Part shown: piece after piece, positions 55,969 to 64,000 of the stretch
Numbering within the stretch: position 1 is the first letter of the stretch
Layout of the letters: each line of letters opens with the position of its first letter
Source of the DNA: Heterohyrax brucei
Lineage: Eukaryota > Chordata > Mammalia > Hyracoidea > Procaviidae
Direction: 5' to 3'
Length of the DNA: 64,000 nt
Assembly (NCBI GenBank): GCA_028571685.1
Contig: CM053141.1
Span: 54,124,333 to 54,188,332, forward strand
Notes under the pieces: model-generated
Databases searched by the model: none
The model's input: only the letters and a program-made list of their open reading frames with translations
What the model was told of the DNA's origin: nothing
Position numbers and translations under genes: made by a program

Positions 55969-56029
55969 TATTGAATGTACTAGTAGTCAAGCATTAATCT
56001 TTTTCCCACCTGAAATTCTTGAGGACTGG

Positions 56030-59000
56030 TTGTCGTTGTTAGGTTCTGTTGAATTGATTCTGACTCACAGTGATCCTGTGTACAACAAGATGAAACATTT
56101 ACCAGTTTTGCACCCACAATCACACCTGTGTTTGAGCCTTTGTTGCTACTACTGTGTCAATCCATGTTTTTGAGGGTTTTCCTATTTTTTCCCAGACTTT
56201 CTAATTTAGCAAGCAGGATGTCCTTTTCCAGGGAATAGTCCTTCCTAATAACAAGTACAAAGAACATAAAACGAAATCCTTTCATCCTCGATCCTAAGGA
56301 GCATCCAGGTTGTATTTCTTCAAAGACAAATTTACTTATTCTTCAGGAAGTTACTAGTATATTCAGTGTCCCCCACCAACACTATAACTCAAAGGCGTAT
56401 CAGTTCTTCTTTGGTCTTCCTGATGCATTGTCCAGCCTTCATATGCATGTGAGAAGACTGAAAATACCAACACTTGAGTTAGGCACACTTTAGTCCTCAA
56501 GATGAAATCTTTGCTTTTTAATACTTTGAAGAAGTCTTTGGCAACAGATTAGCGCAATGCAATGTCTTTTAGTTTCTTGATGGCTGCTTCCATAGACCTT
56601 GATTGTGGATCTAAGTAAAATGAAATCTTTTACTACCTCTGAGTCTCTTCTCCATTTTCCATGATATTGCTTATTGCTCCAGTTGTAAGGAATTTTGTTT
56701 TCTTTATGTTGAGGTGTAATCCACTTCAAGGCTGTAGTTAGCGAGTGCTTCAAGTCTTCTTCACTTTCAGCAAATGAGGTTGTATCATCTTCATCTCAGA
56801 TTGTTTAGGAGTCTTCCTCCAATCATTATGTCCTGTTCTTCATTTAGTCCCTCTTCTTGGATTATTTGCTTAGTATATTGTTTGAATAAGTATGGTGAAA
56901 TGATACAACCCTGATGCACACATTTTCTCATTTTAAATTGTGTTCAAATAATTGACTCCTAGTTTTTGTACAGTTTCTTTATAAACACAATTAAGCGTTC
57001 TGGAATTCCACTCTTGGCAATGTTGCCCATAATTTGGTATGACTCATACAGTTGAATGCCTCTGTATAGTATAAGTAAATAAGTTAAACATCTTTATGGT
57101 ATTCTCTACTTTCAGCCAAGATCCATTTTACATGGACAATGAAATCCTTCATCCTATACCTTCTTCTGAATGTGGCTTGAATTTCTGACAGTTCTCTGTT
57201 TGTGTCCTACTGCAAACATTTTTAAATTATCTTCAGTGACATTTAACTTGCATATGGTATTTATTGCATGATCTGATCAATTCTACATTCTATTGGATCA
57301 TTTGTCTTTGGGAAGAGTACAGATATGATATCTTCTAGTAATTTGGCCAGATAACTGTCTTCCTGTTTTATTGGCACAAATTAGTGAGCACTTCCAGTGC
57401 TGTATCCATTTGTTGAACCATCTCAGCTGGTATTCAGTCAATTCCTAAAGCCTTGGTTTTAGCCAGTGCCTTCAATGAAGATTAGACTTTTTCCTCTAGT
57501 GCCATTAGTTCTTGATTGCTTACTTTTTCTTGAAATGTTTGAATGTTGACTACTTTGGTACAGTGACTCTATTTAGTCTTTCCATTTCTTTTGACGCTTG
57601 CTTTGTGGTTCAGTATTTTGTTCACAGAATATTTCAGTATTGCAAATCAAGGCCTGATTTTTATTTCATTTCTTATAGCTTGAGAAATGCCATGAGTGTT
57701 CTTCACTTTGATTTTCTCACTCCTAATCTTTGCAAATTTCTCCATAAAACGCTTCGTCTTCTCAAGACACCCGTTATGAATGTTCTGTTCTTCTCTTTTA
57801 CTTCAGAATTTCTTCAAACCACCTTAGCTAGTTGATGTTCAACAGTAATTTTGACACCCTCTTTTAACATCTATTTTGTTTTCACTATCCTTTTAATGAT
57901 CTTTTGCTTTCTTATTGTGTGATGTCTTTGTTGTCATCACAAACTCATCTGGTCTTCAGTCATTAGGGTTCCGTGGATGAAATCTTTCTTGAGAAAGTAT
58001 CTAAATGTAGGTTGGATATATTCATTGTTGTACGTAGGCTCTCATGGACTTGTTTTAATTTACTTCAGTTTCAACTTGAACTGGCATGAGAGCAATTGAT
58101 GGTTTCTTCCACAGTGGGCCCCTGGCTGGGTTCTGACTAACAGTATTGAGCTTCTCCACTTATTTCCAAAGATACAGTTGATTTAATTTCTGTGATCCCC
58201 TCTGGTCAGGTACTTGCTTAGTTGTTGTACTTGCTTAGTTGCCAGTTGTTGAAAAACGATATTACCAATCAGTAAATCATTGATCCTGCAAAACTCTATC
58301 ATGTAGTCTTTGGTCTCCTTTGGCGTCCTTTCTATCATCAACACCATATTTTCCAAATATCAATCTTTCTATATTTCCCTTTTTGGTCTTCTATTCCCCA
58401 GACAGTATCAATGCATTGTAATAGCATTTCATTAACTTCAGGTAGCAGAAGTTGGTAAAGTCTTCAATGTCTTTATCTGTGGTATTAGTGGTTGGTGCAT
58501 AAATTTGATAATAGTTAATCAATAGTTGTATCAACTAGTCTACTTTGTAGTTATATGAATATTATTCTGTCCTTAAAACACTATACTTCAGGAAATATCT
58601 TGGAATGTTCCATTTGACAATGAATGAGATGTTGTTTGTCTTGAATTTGTCGTTCCTGGCATAGACAACCGTATGACCGCCCATTCAAAATGGCCAATAC
58701 CAGTACATTTCAGCTTACTAATGCCTGAGATATATATCATCCAGTGTTCCATTTCATTTTTGACAAGCTCCGATTTTTCTATATTAATTCTTCATGATTT
58801 CTATATCCGAATTATTAACAGATCTTAATAGCTGTTCTCGTTTTGAATCTTACCACATCGGTAAATGAAGGTCCCAGAAGTTTGACTGTGCCCATGTCCT
58901 TAATGTAGACTCTACTTTGACAAGGCAGTTCTTCTCCAGTTGTATTTTGAGTGTAGTCCAAGCTGAGGGGCTCATCTTTCAGTATGATATCAGATAATGC

Positions 59001-59188
59001 TCTTCTGCTATTCACAAAGTTGCTACTAGCCAATTTTTCAGGAGTAGATTGCCATGTCCTTCTTTCTAATATGTGTTTGCCTGGAAGCTCCCCTGTCCAC
59101 CACTGGTAGACCCGCTAGTATTGGAGATGTTAATGGCATATCTTCCAGTATCAAAGCAGCAGGTATGGCGAACTGACAGACAAGTGAT
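56030..59188 (-). mobile_element. Nearly full-length RTE/BovB-class LINE (3.16 kb)
   Basis: Minus strand. The 3' tail and hairpin are at 56030-56080 (ttgtcgttgttaggttctgt, tgattctgactcacagtgat), then the ORF C-terminus, the RT (about 56560-57480), the linker, and the AP-type endonuclease (about 57950-58800; aaaatggccaataccagtac, aattgatggtttcttccaca). The minus frame 58815-59033 is the ORF N-terminus, beginning MASSNFVNSRRALSDIILKD. The 5' end is at about 59188. Full length for the family is roughly 3.2 kb as I recall. Many stops and frameshifts make it a dead copy. Known biology: BovB-type RTEs entered several vertebrate lineages horizontally, Afrotheria among them. Confidence 0.9.
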
Positions 59189-59367
59189 GAGACAGTGACA
59201 ACTAAGGACGACTTTGTTTTAAACCATGACTGTCTCTTCTTAGTGTGACATTAAGAATTTTAATCTTACATAATCTTTCTCGTCTTCAGTTTCTGTAAAA
59301 AGAGCCTAAAATACCTTAAAGTATTTTCACAAAAGTAAATAAGGATGTGAAGAACTTAGCACACTGC
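59167..59367 (+). repeat. Left arm of a 201-bp inverted duplication
   Basis: The reverse complement of 59876-60076, equal in length with no gaps. I count five differences, all transitions, three at CpG sites (97.5% identity). The first 20 bp are the 5' terminus of the RTE at 56030-59188. Part of the remainder resembles a worn MIR (tcttcagtttctgtaaaaag, gaagaacttagcacactg). Confidence 0.9.
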
Positions 59368-59875
59368 CCACAACCTGATAATAATGACTAACATTTATTG
59401 AGTGCACGTGTCATTCAGATTTACCAGCTGTAGAAGTTGCTTTTCTCGAACCCTGTCACATAACCTCATCATTTCTGATTTCATCGTCCCGTAAACATTA
59501 CTAAGTTTCTCCTCAAGTGCATCAGAGGTATTTCTGATTTGTTGCCTCCAGGCTTTCTCTGAACCCAAGAAAGACAGGGCAGCCATGAATCTAAGAGAGA
59601 GTTCAGAAGTGAGGCAAAGTAAACACCTCTCAACACATCTTAGAAGTCCAGGCGTTGGTGGATAAATTTCCCAGCCTCCCCTGTCTGTGGTGAGAGAATG
59701 CATACTACATGGTTCTTGAGGACTAACCCCCCCAATGGTATTGAGCCCCAGTGGCTCACAGCAATAAATAGCTCAAAAATTTTCTTTTAGCTTTTCTCCC
59801 TCTCCTCATTGATTTTGTGTCATTTCTCACCTTTGTTTCTTAGGATCACCTGTCAGATAAATAACTGTACCCAGA
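59368..59875. other. 508-bp spacer between the inverted arms
   Basis: Not duplicated. It starts with gataataatgactaacattt, attgagtgc (MIR-like) and contains a 102-codon minus frame (59395-59703) that I do not recognise. Near the right end, ctcacctttgtttcttagga followed by tcacctgtcagataaataac resembles the 3' part of an old LTR. Not assigned. Confidence 0.5.
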
Positions 59876-60076
59876 GCAGTGTGCTAAGTTCTTCACATCC
59901 TTATTTACTTTTGTGAAAATACTTTAAGGTATTTTAGGCTCTTTTTACAGAAACTGAAGATGAGAAAGATTATGTAAGATTAAAATTCTTAATATCACAC
60001 TAAGAAGAGACAGTCATGGTTTAAAACAAAGTTGTCCTTAGTTGTCACTGTCTCACCACTTGTCTGTCAGTTTGCC
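59876..60076 (-). repeat. Right arm of a 201-bp inverted duplication
   Basis: Begins gcagtgtgctaagttcttca and ends gacaagtg-complement cttgtctgtcagtttgcc. It carries the first 20 bp of the RTE 5' end in the opposite orientation, without any further RTE sequence beyond it. Confidence 0.9.
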
Positions 60077-60199
60077 TTAGGCTCTATTTTCTAAGGAATG
60101 CAACCTTAGAAAGCATTCTGTATGTGCCAGCTCCTATACTAAATATACAATAGGCTCATTTAATTTGCACAATATACCTATGATATAGCTATTATATTG

Positions 60200-60400
60200 C
60201 ATCTTTAATGGCACAGTGGTTAAAGCCCTAGCATGATAATGAAAAAAATCTGTGGTTTGAACCTTCCAGTTGCTCAAATTGAGAAAAACATGTCAGTCTG
60301 CTTCCATAGAGATCCATAGACTTGAAGATACTATGGGGCTCTTCCACTCTGTCCAATATAGTTTCTATGAGTCAGAATCAATTCAATAGTAGTGTTATCT
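60200..60400 (+). mobile_element. AfroSINE, long subfamily
   Basis: catctttaatggcacagtgg, ttaaagccctagcatgataa, gtggtttgaaccttccagtt, aacatgtcagtctgcttcca, ccactctgtccaatatagtt, ctatgagtcagaatcaattc. It runs straight into a (CCCT)n array. Confidence 0.85.
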
Positions 60401-60536
60401 CCCTCCCTCCCTCCCTCCCTCCCTCCCTCCCTCCCTCCCTCCCTCCCTCCCTCCCTCCCTCCCTCCCTCCCTCCCTCCCTCTCTCCCTCTTTTCCTCTCT
60501 CTTTCTCTCTCTCACTCCCTCCTTCCTTCCTTCTAT
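60398..60536. repeat. (CCCT)n array then mixed pyrimidine tract
   Basis: About 21 tandem CCCT units (60398-60486) followed by ctct, tttc and ccttcc units. The plus frame rich in Pro/Ser/Leu and the minus frame of Gly-Arg-Glu repeats are artefacts. The minus strand is (AGGG)n, a quadruplex-prone sequence. Confidence 0.95.
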
Positions 60537-61894
60537 CATGAGAACTCTTGAACTTCATCAAGGTACCTAAGATCTCACAGTTAATAAGGGACAGAGGTGG
60601 TATTCAAATCTAGTATATCTAGTAGACAGTCAATCATTTTTAAACACTGTATTCTTGTACTCTAAGTGTACAAGCACACAAGACTTAATCTGATGCCTTT
60701 TTAATAAGATTTCTGACTGTCAAGTAAGACTGAATTATGAACTCTGGTGACAAATACTGATACTTAGTTTTCAACAAATTTTGCAGATAATTCTTATGTA
60801 CAGCTAAAGGTTGAGATCAGCTAATGTGTCTGATTATTATTTTGAAGGCATAGATTGACAGTCAACATTAACAAGAAGTAGTAGTCATAAACTTTGCTTG
60901 GCTACTATTAAGTCTGTTTGCTACAAATATCTGCATGATAAATGTACATCTATACATTTACCCAACATGCTAAACTTGAGTCATATTTGGAGGAAAAAAA
61001 ACCCAGCAGCCTCGTAACACACTGAAGCAGAAGACTACTAATTGTGTCGGGCTGAGGTAAAGATTGTTAGGTACAGGCATTCTGACCACAACTTGAAATC
61101 ACTCTGAAGTAACTACCAAGAGAAAAGGAGACAGGAGAGTGCTTAAAAAGTAGAAAGAGAAACATGAGTTGTAACACAGCAGGGGTTAGTGCTTGCAAAA
61201 TTCTCTAGTACAGATTTCTTCAGTCTTGATGAATTCTCTAGTACAAATTTCTTCAGCCAATAGATGTGACTTAACTGTAATTAGGATTTACAAAAACCAC
61301 ACCTCTCTGAATCTTTCGCTTCTAGAATTATTTTAGGAATCGCTTTATATTACCTGAATTACTTACAGCTCCTATAGTTCTTAACCGCTGTGCTACCGGG
61401 GCTCCTTCTTGTAGGTAGAAACTAACAATTCTATTTCTCTTGGTTATACTAAGTGTTGAGGTTATAGAGATTTTGTAAATGTTACCACGCTTCTGCTCCA
61501 TTTCCTTTAATCAAGAGGTGTGTGCTTTGCACCAGAAAACCATTGTCACATTTAATGCTGATAATATTCCCATAAAGTTATTAGCTAGATTGTACACATA
61601 GAAGAATCTTAAGAACTTACCTTAGCTGACAGAGTAAGAAATGGTAGAATCAAAATTGAATTCAGTTCTTTCTGTTTTGTCTGTTTCCAAATGAGTATTT
61701 TAGATTTTAACTTAATTCCTCATCAGAATTTGGCATTGAATCTTTCTTAAAGTACACTTTTCCCTTGGCTCCTGCAATCACACAATTTCTGGTTTCCACT
61801 TACCTCTCTGGCTGCTGCTTCTTTTTATTTGTTTATTTTTGAAGCTTCATTTCCATCTGCCCAAATGTTAAATATCTGAGTTCCTTAAAGCTCC
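60537..61894. other. Intergenic DNA with a 33-bp tandem duplication
   Basis: aattctctagtacagatttc and ttcag (61199-61223) recur at 61232-61256 with one change, a 33-bp period. Otherwise only the SINE fragment at 61378 is recognised. Confidence 0.5.
61378..61405 (-). mobile_element. AfroSINE head fragment, 28 bp
   Basis: gttcttaaccgctgtgctac then cggggctcc: the first 28 bp of the SINE (A-box end) in minus orientation, without the rest. Short but a close match to the consensus 'acttaaccgctgtgccaccagggctcc'. Confidence 0.65.
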
Positions 61895-63430
61895 CTTTTA
61901 TACATCTTTTTATTTTACACTCCAGTCTCTCTCCATGGGCAACCTCAGATATGCCATCAGAATCAATCTGCATCATTATGATGATGACTTAGTTATGTCT
62001 CTGAATATGACCCGGTCTCCAGTTTCCAACTCATATATTTTCAACTGTTTACTTGACATCTCATTTTGGATATCTCAATGACAACTCAATGCTGAACCTG
62101 TCCAAAACCAAACCAATGATTCTGCTACAAAGACAGTTAACATCTGCTTTTTCTTATCTCAGTGTGTATTAATCTCACCATATATCCAGTTGAATCACCC
62201 AGAAAATCAGTATTCATCCTACACAAATTTCTTTTCCCCTTAACCCACCTTTCACCTAACATGGAAAAATACATTTAGCTTATGCTTCACTATGCCTTGA
62301 AACTACATCATTATCTTTAGACCCTTGCCTACATCTCTTGTGCAAGCTACTGTTATCTTCCTTTTAACAATAGTCAAAGCCTCTTAAGGAGATGAAAGTA
62401 TCAACTCTAGCTGGTTCAGTCAGTTGTCTACACTGTAGCCAGAATGGTCTTTTCAAAAACACATTTTGTCAGTTTTCAACCCCTCCACCTCCACTATTTC
62501 ATTAGAAAACTTTCCTCTGTCAAGATCCTGTATTTTAGCCAAAGGGTCCCAACTCACATGGAACACATGATCACCAAGAACAACAAAGACATGAGGGAAA
62601 AAGAGCCCAGGAGACAGAAGGACCCATATGAATGGGTGACTATATCAACATGTGACCAAAAGAATCAGATGGTGCCCGGCCACCACTAAAGACAGCCACG
62701 ATGGGGTACACGATATTGAGTCCCTGTAGCAACATGAGCAATAGAGGGGTGCACCTCAAGAACTCCACTAAAAGACGACAATTGATGGTCCAGAGGCCTG
62801 GCGATTTCCCTGGGAGCATGGCCTCTAGACCTGCTGTTGCCCCTGACAAGAAAACATTACTGAGGTCAGCTCTTCAGACAGGAATGGACTGGACTCAAGG
62901 ACACAATATGACCATATGTTATGTGCACTTTATGGGCCTTTGCATCTATAGGATACTGTCCTACTACCTCTTACTAGAAGGGAGAAGAGAGGGTAGAAAG
63001 GAGGAGACAGGAGAGTAAGAGGATATGGCATATATAGAATGGAAAGGAAGAGTGTGCTGTCACCAGGCAAGGAGAGCAGAGGATCTACAGACAGACAGGC
63101 ATACAAATTTTATTTGGATTGTATACATTCACTTAATCACAATAAAATAAATAAATAAAAAGATTCTATATCTTAGCCCAAATGTTCCTTTCTCAGGGAC
63201 TGTTCCCTAGCCCTCTATATAGCTTAATCATCCAAGTTATATGAAATAATGTATCATTTCTATATAAGCCCTGACAGTGTAATTTTACAGGACTATTTGA
63301 ATAATGTCATTATCATTGATTGAAGTGTAGACCTATGACAGCAGAGATTGTGTTTGTTGTTGCATGTTACTGTATTTATACGATGGTATATGACATAGCT
63401 AGTACTCAATAAATCTTTTTGTGAATGAAT
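61895..63430 (+). mobile_element. Long L2 LINE (ancient), split by an L1 3' UTR
   Basis: Before the L1: aatgctgaacctgtccaaaa and ccaaaccaatgattctgcta, then tgtctacactgtagccagaa and tggtcttttcaaaaacac, matching the L2/CR1-type blocks 'ccaaaactgaactcattat' and 'cacactgcagccagagtgatcttt'. After the L1: aatgttcctttctcagggac, then actcaataaatctttttgtg and aatgaat, the L2 3' end. The two halves read in order and meet at the L1 target duplication (62522-62540, 63160-63178). The left limit is uncertain. Confidence 0.65.
62541..63159 (+). mobile_element. L1 3' UTR inserted in L2
   Basis: ccaactcacatggaacacat, gaatgggtgactatatcaac, cagatggtgcccggccacca, aattgatggtccagaggcct, gaagagtgtgctgtcaccag and the end acttaatcacaataaaataa. 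The flanks aagatcctgtattttagcc and aagattctatatcttagcc are a 19-bp target duplication with three mismatches. Frames at 62444-62689 and 62701-63018 are remnants or shadows. Confidence 0.9.
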
Positions 63431-63792
63431 ATGTTAGAAAGATTTAACTAGGACTCAGATTAATGTTAGGTCAACACAATAATTGTCTTGCATTTTAAGT
63501 AGTACAGTTGTCTAAAACTCTCTTTTAATCTACTTAGGTACTGCAAAACCTAAGTACACTTAAACATCATTTGTTGAACATAATCACTAATGATGCAGTC
63601 TACATCAGGGTGTTGTACAGCTGTTACCCCAAGAACACCATAATGAAAGCAAGAACAGTGCGAACCAATTTTACTTAAAATATTTTACACATTCTCCACC
63701 TTCTTAAATGGTAGTGCTGTCTTTGCCTGGTGACAGCACACTCCTCCTTTTCATTCTATATATGTCATATCCTTTCACTTAACTACAGCATT
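63431..63792. other. Intergenic DNA with a short L1-like piece
   Basis: ggtgacagcacactcctcct and tttcattc (63729-63757) match the reversed L1 3' UTR seen at 3236. The rest is unassigned. Confidence 0.5.
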
Positions 63793-63915
63793 AAAAAGTT
63801 CAAATCCACCAGGTGCTTCTTAGAAACCATATGGGATACTTCCACTAAGTCTTATAGAGTCACTGTCTCTCAAAATCAACTAGATGACAACAGGTTTGGT
63901 TTTTCTATTTTTTTT
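63793..63915 (+). mobile_element. AfroSINE lacking the 5' head
   Basis: Starts at the B box (aaaaagttcaaatccaccag), then gtgcttcttagaaaccatat, cactaagtcttatagagtca, caaaatcaactagatgacaa and a caggtttggtttttc tail ending in a T run. Confidence 0.85.
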
Positions 63916-64000
63916 TACCAGCGTATTAATAGATAGTGTAATGTTCTATAGAATATATCAGGGCACACTTAATAATGCATTAACATTAGAATTATAGCAC

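Noticed and set aside
59395..59703. 102-codon minus frame between the inverted arms, protein-like in composition
   Set aside because: No family recognised and no start or splice context. The flanking DNA looks like old repeat relics.
60322..60570. Pro/Ser/Leu-rich plus frame and Gly-Arg-Glu repeat minus frame
   Set aside because: They arise from the (CCCT)n repeat.

Overview
This window looks like non-coding nuclear DNA from a placental mammal of the clade Afrotheria, most likely an elephant or a close relative. It is AT-rich by eye, and I find no host exon, tRNA, rRNA, CpG-island promoter or intact open reading frame that I can support. The clade call rests on three repeat families recognised from the sequence. 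The first is about 34 copies or fragments of a tRNA-headed SINE of the AfroSINE type. The second is about a dozen copies of an RTE/BovB-class LINE of the kind called RTE1_LA in elephant. The third is an L1 lineage whose 3' UTR matches the afrotherian type. Genus and chromosome are not resolved. Family names come from memory of consensus sequences, not from a search.

Layout. 0-5.6 kb: SINEs, a 5'-truncated RTE, an L1 3' end with ORF2 tail (minus), a SINE inside a SINE, and two abutting solo LTRs. 6.9-16.5 kb: four RTE copies of 0.4-1.6 kb, one split by an L1 3' end and one by a SINE, plus MIR, L2 and MaLR-type LTR relics. 16.5-33 kb: repeat-poor stretches broken by SINEs, a pyrimidine tract, a GC-rich block (26.7-27.2 kb), a 24-bp tandem array and several tiny retro-insertions of 19-38 bp. 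33-39.6 kb: an old LTR, RTE, a mariner-derived palindromic element split by L1, another L1 3' UTR, RTE and L2. 39.9-43.6 kb: the longest stretch with almost no recognisable repeat. 43.6-60 kb: RTE copies, including one nearly full-length 3.2-kb copy (56030-59188, minus), a second mariner-derived element, and a 201-bp inverted duplication. 60-64 kb: SINE with an expanded (CCCT)n, and a long L2 split by an L1 3' UTR.

The parts are linked by retrotransposition. The SINE's 3' half (tract around TATAGGGTCGCTATGAGTC and the following short hairpin) is also the 3' end of the RTE LINE, so RTE is the likely source of the enzyme that moved the SINEs. The most unusual signal is a set of insertions that carry little more than that terminal hairpin plus a short GGCACTTGGC-type tail. 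Four of these (6923, 20720, 21407, 24560) sit between direct repeats of about 10-12 bp. Other notable structures are the 97.5% identical inverted duplication at 59167-60076 and a mariner MITE family made from two opposed copies of the transposon 3' end.
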